A stretch of DNA of 64,000 bases, taken from Aquimarina pacifica (GTDB lineage Bacteria; Bacteroidota; Bacteroidia; Flavobacteriales; Flavobacteriaceae). Location: NCBI RefSeq assembly GCF_000520955.1, contig NZ_JACC01000014.1, positions 89,925-153,924 of the forward strand, written 5' to 3'. Shown one piece after another: positions 47,882-57,098 of the stretch; position 1 is the first letter of the stretch, and each line of letters opens with the position of its first letter. Under the pieces are notes generated by a model. It searched no databases, was not told the DNA's origin, and saw only the letters and a list, made by a program, of their open reading frames with translations. The position numbers were made by a program, and so were the translations under genes.

Positions 47882-48244
47882 ATGTCAAATGCAATTAGTT
47901 GGTTCGAAATACCAAGTACAAATTTCGAAAGAGCGATTAAGTTTTATAATGAACTTTTAGAAGCTGAGTTACAACCCATGGAACTAGATTTTAAGATGGC
48001 TTTCTTTCCTTACAAGGATGGAGGGGTAGGAGGTTGCATTACCCACGGTAATGGCAATACGCCGTCGCAAGAAGGAACTTTTGCCTATCTTAATGGTGGC
48101 GAAGATTTATCTGTTCCATTAGGACGTGTTGAGAAAGCTGGAGGGAAAATTCTAATGCCAAAAACATCTATTGGTGAAAATGGATTCATGGCTATTTTTC
48201 TGGATTCAGAAGGAAATAGAGTTGCTTTTCATTCGATGAAGTAA
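47882..48244 (+). CDS. VOC/glyoxalase-family protein
   Basis: Small protein of 120 residues of the vicinal oxygen chelate fold: SWFEIPSTNFERAIKFYNELL at the start and FLDSEGNRVAFHS at the end. It resembles the common YybD/PhnB-like branch, with metal ligands probably partly lost in the first half, so enzyme activity is uncertain. It is transcribed divergently from the conserved helical-protein gene. Confidence 0.85.
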   Translation: MSNAISWFEIPSTNFERAIKFYNELLEAELQPMELDFKMAFFPYKDGGVGGCITHGNGNTPSQEGTFAYLNGGEDLSVPLGRVEKAGGKILMPKTSIGENGFMAIFLDSEGNRVAFHSMK

Positions 48245-48484
48245 ATAACCGTATTCAGTATCATGACGAATAAGGGTAAGTTTTAAGCAATAGAACTTTG
48301 TTTTGGGCTTAACAGTAGGTTTAGTGTGATCGGTTCTCTATCACATAAACAGATAAAATAAAAGTATGCCTGTTCTTGTAATTGGCATTAGAACAGGTAT
48401 ATGTTTTCTAGTTCTGATACGAATCGGTATTACAACTTCGTATTTTTTATATAAGAAATGATACAGCTAAAAACGCTAATACAT

Positions 48485-49150
48485 ATGCAATACTTTACAG
48501 AAGATTTTACAGTTTTTTTTGAGGAATTAAGAACAAATAATCATAAAGATTGGTTTCATGCTAATAAAAAAAGATATGAATCAAGCGTTAAAAAGCCTTT
48601 TGAGATATTTACGGGTGTTATAATAAGCGAAATACAAAAACATGATCCAACATTGCAAATAGAACCGAAAGATTGTATTCTAAGGATGAATAGGGATGTT
48701 CGATTTGCTAAAGATAAATCCCCGTATAATCTACATTATACTTGTTTTATATCTTCTGGTGGGAGAAAGGATAAAAGTGTTCCTGGAATCTTTTTGCGGT
48801 TTTCTCCTGAGATGATTGGTATTATGGGAGGATGTTTTAGTCCATCAAAAGATCAATTACAAAGTATACGAACAGCAATTAGTCATGATAAAGGGGTCTT
48901 TAGAAATTTATTAGAAGAGGCAGATTTTGTTCAGAAATTTGGCGAAATTAGGGGAGAGACGATGAAACGTATCCCAAAAGAATGGCAAGAACCATGCAAA
49001 AAAGAACCTTTGCTGCTTCATAAACAGTTCTATTACGTGGGAGAAGAGGCAGCCGATCTTATTTGCAGTGATACTTTGGTTTCTCAGATTATGGAGTACT
49101 GGTCTGCTATGCGTCCTGTAAATGAATATTTATCAAACATAATAAAATAA
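48485..49150 (+). CDS. DUF2461-family protein
   Basis: Cytoplasmic protein of about 221 residues. FFEELRTNNHKDWFHANKKRYE, RMNRDVRFAKDKSPYNLHYTCFIS and FRFSPEMIGIMGG are the DUF2461 (TIGR02453) motifs. The methionine at 48485 gives the usual family start; 48458 is a possible earlier one. Function is unknown; the fold is reported in many bacteria. It is followed after three bases by the TfoX-like gene, so the two form an operon. Confidence 0.9.
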   Translation: MQYFTEDFTVFFEELRTNNHKDWFHANKKRYESSVKKPFEIFTGVIISEIQKHDPTLQIEPKDCILRMNRDVRFAKDKSPYNLHYTCFISSGGRKDKSVPGIFLRFSPEMIGIMGGCFSPSKDQLQSIRTAISHDKGVFRNLLEEADFVQKFGEIRGETMKRIPKEWQEPCKKEPLLLHKQFYYVGEEAADLICSDTLVSQIMEYWSAMRPVNEYLSNIIK

Positions 49151-49153
49151 TTT

Positions 49154-49525
49154 ATGGCGTATAATGAATTTATTGCTGACCGTATTCGACAGATTTTCAG
49201 GGAGAAAAAGGCAAATTTCTATGAGAAAAGAATGATGGGCGGTTTGTGTTTTATGGTTGATGATAAGATGTGTTGTGGTATTCATTTTGACAAAAAGAAA
49301 GAAATGGATTTGCTTATGGCTAGAATAGGAGAAAAGGTGTACAACGATGCTATGCAAAAAGAAGGATGTCTACCCATGGATTTTACAGGAAGACCCATGA
49401 AGGGGTATGTATTTGTATCCGAAGACGGGTTTGATCTTGATATAGATTTATTGTATTGGATAGAACTTTGTCTGGCTTTTAATCCAATAGCCAAAAGAAG
49501 TAAACGCCGTTCTAAGAAAAAATAA
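49154..49525 (+). CDS. TfoX/Sxy N-terminal-domain protein
   Basis: Protein of 123 residues consisting mostly of a TfoX_N domain (EKRMMGGLCFMVDDKMCCGIHFDKKKEMDLLMARI, about 23-60), a fold best known in competence regulators of gamma-proteobacteria. It lacks the TfoX C-terminal domain, so a role in competence is not implied. The C-terminus is a lysine/arginine-rich tail (KRSKRRSKKK), which suggests binding to nucleic acid or another polyanion. Second gene of a pair with the DUF2461 protein. Confidence 0.88.
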   Translation: MAYNEFIADRIRQIFREKKANFYEKRMMGGLCFMVDDKMCCGIHFDKKKEMDLLMARIGEKVYNDAMQKEGCLPMDFTGRPMKGYVFVSEDGFDLDIDLLYWIELCLAFNPIAKRSKRRSKKK

Positions 49526-49529
49526 AGGA

Positions 49530-49580
49530 GGCTAAATTCTAAACTAAAAACAAAAAGATTTTTAAACATAGAATTTAGCC
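49530..49580. terminator. Convergent terminator shared by both flanking genes
   Basis: Perfect 12-bp arms GGCTAAATTCTA and TAGAATTTAGCC around a 27-base AT loop, between two convergent genes. On the minus strand a T-rich run follows, so it suits the minus-strand gene ending at 49613; it also sits four bases after the plus-strand stop. Confidence 0.75.
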
Positions 49581-49612
49581 CCTATTGCAAATTTCAAAAA
49601 AGAAGTTTAAGA

Positions 49613-49966
49613 CTACATGGCATCACTTCGAATAAAACCAGCTTGACGATCCATAACTTCTAGTGTTACATATGGTTTTCCTTCATTGCACAAAAATAGA
49701 TCTGAATGATTAGCCACAAAATCGGTAAAAATTTTACCCGAAACATGCTGGTTAAATGCAGTTTCATCCTTGTAGATTTCAAAAAACACAATTTCTCCTT
49801 CAGGAGGAGTAGGCAGGTTAGTTTGCGTAAAATCTGGAGTATGCACAGTATACATCCAAGTGTCTGGTTCTTCTTTTTCGACAGTTTTTGCTAATTGTTT
49901 AAGCACAGTAATGGCCTCCTCTTTTTTATCCGAAAGAGCGGTCCATTTAGAAATTAATGGATACAT
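49613..49966 (-). CDS. Quinol-monooxygenase/ABM-family protein
   Basis: Protein of 117 residues with the antibiotic-biosynthesis-monooxygenase (YgiN) ferredoxin-like fold: EEAITVLKQLAKTVEKEEPDTWMYTVH, EIVFFEIYKDETAFNQHV and an aromatic-rich end. Such small dimers oxidise quinols or bind aromatics. It is the first gene downstream of the repeat element and is convergent with the TfoX gene. Confidence 0.83.
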   Translation of the reverse strand: MYPLISKWTALSDKKEEAITVLKQLAKTVEKEEPDTWMYTVHTPDFTQTNLPTPPEGEIVFFEIYKDETAFNQHVSGKIFTDFVANHSDLFLCNEGKPYVTLEVMDRQAGFIRSDAM

Positions 49967-49991
49967 ATATTATAATTTTTTTTATTTTTTT

Positions 49992-50072
49992 GGCGTTCAA
50001 GCGCGCTATTCGTTTCAATTCCTCGCGCTGTCTAACGTCAGGCTCCGGGATTTACACTGCTATCCCTAACGC
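49992..50072 (+). repeat. 80-bp interspersed element, copy 2
   Basis: About 80 percent identical to the copy at 39701-39780 and in the same orientation, with terminal GCGTT and AACGC arms. It sits between the end of the IolE-like gene and the ABM gene, so it may help end the carbohydrate transcript or affect the ABM leader. Confidence 0.8.
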
Positions 50073-50107
50073 GAAGATCCTAGAACATTTTTATCCGCTG
50101 TTTTTAT

Positions 50108-51022
50108 TTAGAAACCCGTGATTTCTTTTAAATATTGTCTTGCCATTTTTGCATATTTTAATGGGGTAGCGTTGGCAGGATTTTGTTCCGCTTCAACGAT
50201 CAACCATCCTTCAAAATCATGATCTGCCAATGTCTGCAATATAGAATCAAAATCGATACACCCTTCTGGATCTCCCGGAACCGTAAATATGCCTGCTTCT
50301 ATGGACTCTTTAAACGATAATTGTTCCGCGTCCGAGGCCTCCATAATCGGTTTCCTAATATTCTTAAGATGCACATGTTTAATGCGATCAGCATAATCTT
50401 TGGCCAGTTGCAAAGGATCATCACCAGCAAAAGCCAGATGCCCTGTATCAAATAGTAAATGTACCAGATCAGGATCGGTAGCTTTCATAAGGCGGTCAAC
50501 ATCTGCTCGGGTTTCGATGCCTGTACCCATATGGTGATGGTAGCAAAGTCGCATATTGGCATCTTTGGCAATCTGTCCCAGATGGGTGAGTCCTTTGATA
50601 ACATCACCCCATTGCTGATCTGTAAAAATAGGTCGATTCGCTTTGAGAGCGATCGGCTGCTGATGCGAGGATCCCCCTAGTTCTGCTACTACGATATCGG
50701 TGCCGCCCATTGCTTTAATAAACTCTAGGGACTTTTTAAAATCAGCTACTGTTTTATCATACATAGCATGGATAGAAAAATAAGTGCTAGTCCAAGGTTC
50801 TGATACTCTGAGTCCTCTGCTGTCGAGTTCTTTTTTAAGAACAGTGATATCGGTAGGGTATTTATGACCAACACTACACCCTTCGAATCCAGCTAGTGCC
50901 ATTTCGCTTACACATTGCTCAAAAGGAATGCCTATATCAATATCCAGAAAATCATCGTTCCACCATGAGGTAGGAGTAATGCCAAAGAATACGTTGTCTT
51001 TATTAAATTTTTTAGTGCTCAT
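50108..51022 (-). CDS. iolE: IolE-like sugar isomerase/dehydratase TIM barrel
   Basis: Cytoplasmic xylose-isomerase-like TIM-barrel enzyme of 304 residues. It resembles 2-keto-myo-inositol dehydratase (IolE): ITPTSWWNDDFLDIDIG at the start, ALAGFEGCSVG, then metal-binding CYHHHMGTGIE (about 168-178), HLLFDTGHLAF (about 198-208) and the final VEAEQNP. The normal reaction is dehydration of 2-keto-myo-inositol. No other iol gene is in the window; instead it is last in the sugar-oxidation island, where a keto-sugar might be its substrate. Symbol is by family resemblance. Confidence 0.8.
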   Translation of the reverse strand: MSTKKFNKDNVFFGITPTSWWNDDFLDIDIGIPFEQCVSEMALAGFEGCSVGHKYPTDITVLKKELDSRGLRVSEPWTSTYFSIHAMYDKTVADFKKSLEFIKAMGGTDIVVAELGGSSHQQPIALKANRPIFTDQQWGDVIKGLTHLGQIAKDANMRLCYHHHMGTGIETRADVDRLMKATDPDLVHLLFDTGHLAFAGDDPLQLAKDYADRIKHVHLKNIRKPIMEASDAEQLSFKESIEAGIFTVPGDPEGCIDFDSILQTLADHDFEGWLIVEAEQNPANATPLKYAKMARQYLKEITGF

Positions 51023-51035
51023 ATAAGATGGTTTA

Positions 51036-53759
51036 TTATTTAATTTGAGATAAAAGTTCTGCTACAAGCCCTGTCCACCCGGTTTGGTGTGATGCACCCA
51101 ATCCGGCGCCATTATCTCCGTGAAAATATTCAAAAAAGAGAATTAGATCTTGCCATGTTGGATTGTTTTGCATGGTTTGATTTCCACCATAAACAGGCCT
51201 ATTTCCGTTAGCATCTTTTTCAAAAATCTGAATTAGTCGTTTTGATAATTCATCAGCGACTTGACTTAAGGAGATATGATTTCCAGAATTACTAGGATAT
51301 TCTACTGTAAAATCACTTTCGAGGAACTCATCATATTTTCTTAAGGAATTAATGAATAAGAAATTAATTGGAAACCACACAGGGCCTCTCCAGTTAGAAT
51401 TACCCCCAAAAGAACCATCAGCAGATTCTGCAGGTTCATATTTTTCTTCGAGATATGCTCCGTCGACAGACATAGAATAAGGAGTGTTCTGATAGTGCTT
51501 AGAAATCCCTCGAATCCCATGAGGTCCCAAAAACTCAGCCTCGTCTAATACACGTTCTAGTATTCTTGTAAGTCGTTCTGGTTTTACAAAGGATAGCATG
51601 ATTTCGTCCTCTGATCCGGATGCTTTAATTGATTTTTTAGATGTTTGTACCTGTCCTAATAGTTCAGGATGGCGATAGACGAACCAATCCAAACGTTCTT
51701 TGAGTTCATCAGCAACAGTAGCTTCCATCTGACTTAAATCAATTTTGGCGACCGGAAATAAGGGTATGATTCCTACCAACGACCTCAATTTAATAGATAT
51801 ATTCTGAGTAGGGTTGGTATGAATTTGTAAAAAGTCATAATAGAATCCATCCTCTTCATCCCAAAGTTTTACCTCTCCGTTAGAGGCGTGATCGATACTA
51901 TTTAGAGAATCTGCGATAAATACGAAATGTTGGAAAAACTTACTGACAAAATGAGAATATTGCTTTTGGTTCTCTTCTGCCAGTATGAGTGCTAATTGCA
52001 TCATATTAATACAATACATCCCCATCCAACTAGTGCCATCAGATTGTTTTAAGGTTATCGGATGCCCAATTTGTCTTTCGAAATCACCTAGATTACTTCG
52101 ATTGATTACAGATATATTATCAAGACCCAGAAAACCACCTTCAAACAAATTAGAGCTATCGGTATCTTGTTGATTTGTCCACCAGGTAAAGTTCATGAGG
52201 CAATGTTCGAATATATCTTCGATAAACTTAGTGTCACCCGATCCTTTCATTTCTTTTTCGATCTCAAAAATAGTAAGTGCCGCCCATGCATGTAAGGGAG
52301 GATTTACATCACTAAATGCCCATTCATAAGCGGGTATAGCCCCATTGGGTGCCATATACCACTCATGTGCCAATGCGAGTAGTTGGTTTTTTGCAAATTG
52401 TAAGTCCAGTCTGGCAAAAACAACACATTGAAAACAAAGATCCCATGCGGCAAACCACGGGTATTCCCATGTGTCGGGCATAGAGATAATTGTGTTGGCA
52501 TACATATGGCGCCATTCTTTGTTCCGTCCTCGGCCTGGGGGTGGTTTTGGCCCCGCGGGGTCTCCGTCTAGCCAATCTGCTACCACATAATTGTAATATT
52601 GTTTTCCCCATAGCATCCCAGCATAGGCTTGCCGCTGGATCATTTTTTGTTCGTCAGTAAGACTTGTAGGAGCTAAAGACTCGTAGAACTCGTCAGCTTC
52701 TTGCAGACGATTAGTAAAAACCACATCAAAATCAATAGAAAACGGGTCCGAAATAGATAAGTCCTGCGATAAGCGCAAACGGATTTCTTTGGTCTCATTA
52801 GAAGCCAGAGTCGTAGCGTATACCGCACTTGATTTTGTTCCTGTCAACGCAGGATTTATTGTATTGCTATTGGCTATGATATGATCATTGATTCCGTCCT
52901 TTGGGTAAGGAGTATTATTAGTGCTGCCCCAAAGTCTTTCATTGTTAGTTTCATTTTCTACAAAAAGCAGGTCATCAGGTTGTTCACAATAAAGCATCAT
53001 ATCTTTAGTAGTACTTTCTGAGATTGAAGATGCTTTTATCGTGGCAAAATTGTTAGAGCTTGTGCTCTTTTCACCCTTTAAAATGGGTTTTTCGGCATCC
53101 AGAAACCATGACCATGTGTTTCTAAACCAGAACGTTGGTAAGATATGAATTGGTGCTGCTTCAGGACCGTGATTAGTTACTTTTATTTTGATCAAAATAT
53201 CCTGAGTATTCGATTTTGCATATTCTACCTGTACATCAAAATATCGATCTTCATTAAAAACTCCTGTATCCATAAGCTCATACTCAAAGGAATGCGGATC
53301 AGCTTTTCTTCTTCCGTTTTCGGTAACCAAATCATTGTACGGAAACGCTTTTTGTGGATATTTGTACAACCATTTCATATAACTATGTGTGGGTGTATTG
53401 TCTAGGTAGTAATAATATTCTTTTACATCTTCGCCATGGTTTCCTTCACCATTAGTTAATCCAAATAAACGCTCTTTAAGAATGGGATCTTGGCCATTCC
53501 AGAGTGCGATGGCAAAACATAATCGTTGTTCTGGATCAGAAATTCCTCCTAAACCATCTTCGCCCCATCGGTAGGCTCTGGATCTGGACTGATCATGAGA
53601 AAAATAATCCCATGCATTTCCTCCCTGACTATAGTCTTCTCGTACTGTCCCCCATTGTCGTTCTGATAGGTAAGGTCCCCAGTGCAACCACTCTTCGTGT
53701 GATTTTTTTTCGTTTGAATACTGACTCGTCATACGAGTAACTTCTATATTTTGACTCAT
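51036..53759 (-). CDS. GH63-like (MGH1-type) glycoside hydrolase
   Basis: Cytoplasmic enzyme of 907 residues without signal peptide. The N-terminal HEEWLHWGPYLSERQWGTVREDYS is characteristic of the bacterial MGH1/GH63-like 'glucosidase' group. The (alpha/alpha)6 catalytic half holds PWFAAWDLCFQ and WRGPVWFPIN, and ANGAIPAYEW-like motifs (about 450-800). GH63 enzymes hydrolyse alpha-glucosides such as glucosylglycerate or oligosaccharides; the substrate here is unknown. It overlaps the debranching-type gene upstream by four bases and precedes the IolE-like gene by 13. Confidence 0.87.
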   Translation of the reverse strand: MSQNIEVTRMTSQYSNEKKSHEEWLHWGPYLSERQWGTVREDYSQGGNAWDYFSHDQSRSRAYRWGEDGLGGISDPEQRLCFAIALWNGQDPILKERLFGLTNGEGNHGEDVKEYYYYLDNTPTHSYMKWLYKYPQKAFPYNDLVTENGRRKADPHSFEYELMDTGVFNEDRYFDVQVEYAKSNTQDILIKIKVTNHGPEAAPIHILPTFWFRNTWSWFLDAEKPILKGEKSTSSNNFATIKASSISESTTKDMMLYCEQPDDLLFVENETNNERLWGSTNNTPYPKDGINDHIIANSNTINPALTGTKSSAVYATTLASNETKEIRLRLSQDLSISDPFSIDFDVVFTNRLQEADEFYESLAPTSLTDEQKMIQRQAYAGMLWGKQYYNYVVADWLDGDPAGPKPPPGRGRNKEWRHMYANTIISMPDTWEYPWFAAWDLCFQCVVFARLDLQFAKNQLLALAHEWYMAPNGAIPAYEWAFSDVNPPLHAWAALTIFEIEKEMKGSGDTKFIEDIFEHCLMNFTWWTNQQDTDSSNLFEGGFLGLDNISVINRSNLGDFERQIGHPITLKQSDGTSWMGMYCINMMQLALILAEENQKQYSHFVSKFFQHFVFIADSLNSIDHASNGEVKLWDEEDGFYYDFLQIHTNPTQNISIKLRSLVGIIPLFPVAKIDLSQMEATVADELKERLDWFVYRHPELLGQVQTSKKSIKASGSEDEIMLSFVKPERLTRILERVLDEAEFLGPHGIRGISKHYQNTPYSMSVDGAYLEEKYEPAESADGSFGGNSNWRGPVWFPINFLFINSLRKYDEFLESDFTVEYPSNSGNHISLSQVADELSKRLIQIFEKDANGNRPVYGGNQTMQNNPTWQDLILFFEYFHGDNGAGLGASHQTGWTGLVAELLSQIK

Positions 53760-55786
53760 ATCGTAGTTAGTTTAGCCGTTTTTTTTGTAGTTGATATTGT
53801 TTCGTATTTTTCGATCTCATCATACACCTGAAGAATTTGACCAACACTCCATGCTTGTGCAATACAGCCCTTTGGAGCAAAAGGGGCATCACCATCAAAA
53901 ATTTCACTGATCGTTCCTAAACCAACTCCTAACAGGTGATCTTCAAAAGGTTCTAAAAACCGTTGAATACTGGCCGTGTTCTTGTATACTTTGAGATATG
54001 CATGAATAAAAGGACCAATTAACCACGCCCAGACAGTACCTTGGTGATATGAACTGTCTCTGTGATATTGATCCCCTCTGTAAATGCCGATGTATTCTGA
54101 TTCTGATGTAGCCAGCGATCGCAATCCATGAGAGGTCAGTAAGGTTTCTGAACAAATATCCACGATCTTTTTTTGCTGTTCTTCAGAGAGCGGACTTTCA
54201 GGAAGGGAGACTGCGAATAATTGATTGGGACGTAATAGCGTTTCATTGCCGTTGGGACCATCGAGTACATCAAAGCAATAGTCTTTTTCGTCATTCCAAA
54301 ACCGTTCGAATCCCTTTTTGGTAGCATTGGCCATCGCAACATATTGATCCGTTGGTTCTCCTAGTATATCTGTAAACAACACCATGGCTTTAAGCGCATT
54401 GTACCAAAGGGCATTTACCTCAATAGGTTTCCCTATTCTTGGTGTAATTACTTTATCACCAACCTTGGCATCCATCCAAGTGAGCTGTATCCCATCTTGT
54501 CCTCCTCGCAGTAGATTGTCATTTGGATCAACCTGAATACCATATCGCGTTCCTTTAATATGCCAATCAATTATTTCTTGTAGTTTTGGATAGAGTCTGT
54601 GTACTAAGTTTTTGTCTTTAGTCGTCTCATAATAGGTGCGTATTGCCTGAAAAAACCATAATGTCGCATCAATAGTATTATACTCAGGAGTATCTGAGGC
54701 ATTAGGAAAGCGATTAGGAAGCATTCCTTGATCGACATACTTGGCGAATGTTTCTAGAATAGGACCGGCATCTTTTGACCTACCTGTAGACAGGGCTAAT
54801 CCTGGTAAACTAATCATTGTATCTCTGCCCCAATCTCCGAACCAATGATACCCAGCAATTATACTTTTTCCTGGGGTATCTGTACTTGATGTCGCTCTAT
54901 TTACTACAAATTGATCTGCGGCAAGGACCAATTGCTGTATCCAATCAGGTTGTTCTTTTTTCTTGTTTCTACGAAGCTGTCGCCATTGATTTAAAATATA
55001 CTCTTCTCGTTTTTTTTCGTTTTGATAAGATGTTGTGTTAAAATCGGTGTTTTCTTCGGCTGTTCCCAAAAATAATAGGGTTTGACCTTGCTGTATGGTG
55101 GTTTCAAAATCGGCGGCATGTATATGTGTATCATTGCTATTGAGCCCTCTTGTTACCTCGACGGGTAGTTGAAAGTCTTTGTATAGTTCATTTTTTGGGA
55201 ATACATTTGCTCCCTGCATTTTTATGGTTAATGGTAATGAATCTGTATCTTGGGTAGTGATTTTAATTCCGTCTGAAATACTATCTATCGTTACTGGCCA
55301 AGGAAATTGCCCTGTGTTATGAAACGTGCGATTATTGACTAATGCAGATACCTTTAATGATACGGGCTCTTCTGCTGCCACTAATGTATAGGAGACGTAT
55401 GTTGTATTTTTGCCATGCTCCATCCATATTCTTTTTTCGAAAATGGCATCTGCACAGGCATATCTCCAACAAGGGATTGTTCCTTCTAAGGTAAAACTTT
55501 CGATGTTTCTGTACCCTTCTGGAGCAACGGATCCAGAAATCCATCGATTTGTAGTCAAATCATAGTTTGTATTACGATAAGTAAGGACTTCGTCTAATTT
55601 TGTTAACATTAATTTTCTGTCTATAGGAGGATGAAGTGATGCCACCATCAAACCATGATATCCTCGGGTCATTGAACCCGCTATGGTGCCAGAACCATAT
55701 CCGCCTATTCCATTTGTGATGATCCATTCTTTCTTTTCTGCTATAGACAAATTTCCAGTTGTCTCTCTTCCAAAATGTACACTCAT
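53756..55786 (-). CDS. Glycogen-debranching-type amylo-alpha-1,6-glucosidase
   Basis: Cytoplasmic enzyme of 676 residues. N-terminal GDE_N domain (about 1-240; GIGGYGSGTIAGSMTRGYHGLMV), and C-terminal (alpha/alpha)6 GDE_C domain with HWFGDWGRDTMISLPGL (about 315-331) and KPIEVNALWYNAL, which hold the likely catalytic acids. It cleaves alpha-1,6-glucosidic branches or related gluco-oligosaccharides. The stop overlaps the start of the GH63-like gene (ATGA). Its neighbours suggest action on a specific oligosaccharide rather than general glycogen turnover. Confidence 0.9.
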   Translation of the reverse strand: MSVHFGRETTGNLSIAEKKEWIITNGIGGYGSGTIAGSMTRGYHGLMVASLHPPIDRKLMLTKLDEVLTYRNTNYDLTTNRWISGSVAPEGYRNIESFTLEGTIPCWRYACADAIFEKRIWMEHGKNTTYVSYTLVAAEEPVSLKVSALVNNRTFHNTGQFPWPVTIDSISDGIKITTQDTDSLPLTIKMQGANVFPKNELYKDFQLPVEVTRGLNSNDTHIHAADFETTIQQGQTLLFLGTAEENTDFNTTSYQNEKKREEYILNQWRQLRRNKKKEQPDWIQQLVLAADQFVVNRATSSTDTPGKSIIAGYHWFGDWGRDTMISLPGLALSTGRSKDAGPILETFAKYVDQGMLPNRFPNASDTPEYNTIDATLWFFQAIRTYYETTKDKNLVHRLYPKLQEIIDWHIKGTRYGIQVDPNDNLLRGGQDGIQLTWMDAKVGDKVITPRIGKPIEVNALWYNALKAMVLFTDILGEPTDQYVAMANATKKGFERFWNDEKDYCFDVLDGPNGNETLLRPNQLFAVSLPESPLSEEQQKKIVDICSETLLTSHGLRSLATSESEYIGIYRGDQYHRDSSYHQGTVWAWLIGPFIHAYLKVYKNTASIQRFLEPFEDHLLGVGLGTISEIFDGDAPFAPKGCIAQAWSVGQILQVYDEIEKYETISTTKKTAKLTTI

Positions 55787-55793
55787 GATTTTC

Positions 55794-57068
55794 TTATTTT
55801 AAGTCTGCAAAACTGTTATGAAATACGTTTACCTGCGAATTATCGCATAAGTAATATCCAGGTGTATAATACCCGGTTGTGGCAAAGTCTAATCGCCCAT
55901 CTCCATTAAAATCACCAATCACTATTCTTGCGGCAGATGCAGAAGATACTCTCCATCGTTCAAAAAGTCCATTCTCGGCATCAATGGCTTTGTAATAATA
56001 GACACCTTGATGAGGTAAGGGGCCTTTGAGAGCTACTAAAAATTCATCGTCTCCATCTCCATCAAAATCTCCAGTGATAATATGATGTCCGGGACCTTGG
56101 GTTTTTGAGTCGAATTCTCCAAAAGTGTCAAGTATTGTTCTTTTCCATGGGTGATCCGTAAGATTTGTGCCAGGTTTCCTGGTATAGACAGTTACCAAAT
56201 TTCCGTGAAACGGATCAATGGTTGCGATATATGCGTAGGGATCATCGCCAATTCGACCATAAGCAACATTACCGCAACCTCTAAACTGGCCTGCTTGACC
56301 AGTTTGATCTCCTTCTCCTATGGGAACAATTTTCCATTCTCCTATTTCGGTGTCAAAATAGAACCAGTTGATCCCTTCTTCACTAGCTAGAAGTACAGAT
56401 TGATTGTCAGGGCCTGAGTAGCCTCCGAATTTGTTTTTTACAACTCCGTGAATCACTCTAAAATTGGCGTTATCAATAATTTGACCATTCCATTTTTCTA
56501 GAGATGTTGGATTTTCTGGAATATCAAAAAGAGTCATCGCTACAGGGTCATGTACACCTTCTCCGTAGGGTTTACATCCTACAACAGGAAGTGCCATAAG
56601 TTGTAGCTTATCAGTTTTTGTAAAATGCCCGACCTGTAGACGATGTGCAGCCATTAGATCAGTTATAAAATGTGATTTCCAATGGATGTCATCCCCATAG
56701 GTTCCGGGATTTTCTAACCAAGAAATTTTACCATCTTCGGGTCTGCACCAGAACATACAATTTCCATAGTTATGTGAAATTACTAAATCCTGAGTTCCGT
56801 TTCTAGTTACGTCACCTACTTCTATGGCTACGGGCAATGGAAAATCTGCAATTTCTCGCTTTTTCCATGAGGGATTCTCATACCATACTACTTTACCTAC
56901 TGCCAATCCAGAGGTAACAATATCTAATTTTCCGTTTCCGTTAATATCAACAGCCTCTATCCAATAGCCATCATCTTGTTTGTCGGCAAGGGTTACTTTC
57001 GTAAAAAATGGTGTTTTGATCTCACCATCATTAAGATAGCTTAATACGTCTTTAGGTTGGTTATTCAT
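55794..57068 (-). CDS. FG-GAP/VCBS-repeat protein, aldos-2-ulose dehydratase-like
   Basis: Beta-propeller protein of 424 residues without signal peptide. At least four FG-GAP/VCBS blades are visible, with acidic calcium-binding turns: DINGNGKLDIVTSG (about 36-50), VTRNGTQDLVISH, DFDGDGDDEFLVALKG and DFNGDGRLDFATTG (about 393-406). Such a cytoplasmic propeller with VVWYENP and SWLENPG motifs recalls the fungal aldos-2-ulose dehydratase/isomerase, which turns glucosone or anhydrofructose into enones. The likeness is by memory; exported integrin-like repeats are the alternative, but the missing signal and the GMC oxidoreductase neighbour favour the enzyme. It lies 7 bases before the debranching-type gene. 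Confidence 0.7.
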   Translation of the reverse strand: MNNQPKDVLSYLNDGEIKTPFFTKVTLADKQDDGYWIEAVDINGNGKLDIVTSGLAVGKVVWYENPSWKKREIADFPLPVAIEVGDVTRNGTQDLVISHNYGNCMFWCRPEDGKISWLENPGTYGDDIHWKSHFITDLMAAHRLQVGHFTKTDKLQLMALPVVGCKPYGEGVHDPVAMTLFDIPENPTSLEKWNGQIIDNANFRVIHGVVKNKFGGYSGPDNQSVLLASEEGINWFYFDTEIGEWKIVPIGEGDQTGQAGQFRGCGNVAYGRIGDDPYAYIATIDPFHGNLVTVYTRKPGTNLTDHPWKRTILDTFGEFDSKTQGPGHHIITGDFDGDGDDEFLVALKGPLPHQGVYYYKAIDAENGLFERWRVSSASAARIVIGDFNGDGRLDFATTGYYTPGYYLCDNSQVNVFHNSFADLK

Positions 57069-57098
57069 AATGTATCGTTTAATTACGTTAATTTATTA

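Noticed and set aside
52304..52611. Minus-strand reading frames overlapping the GH63-like gene
   Set aside because: Out-of-frame shadows of a strong coding sequence.
51036..55786. Polysaccharide utilisation locus (PUL) of the SusCD type
   Set aside because: No SusC/SusD pair flanks the glycosidases and none has a secretion signal, so a classical PUL is not supported.
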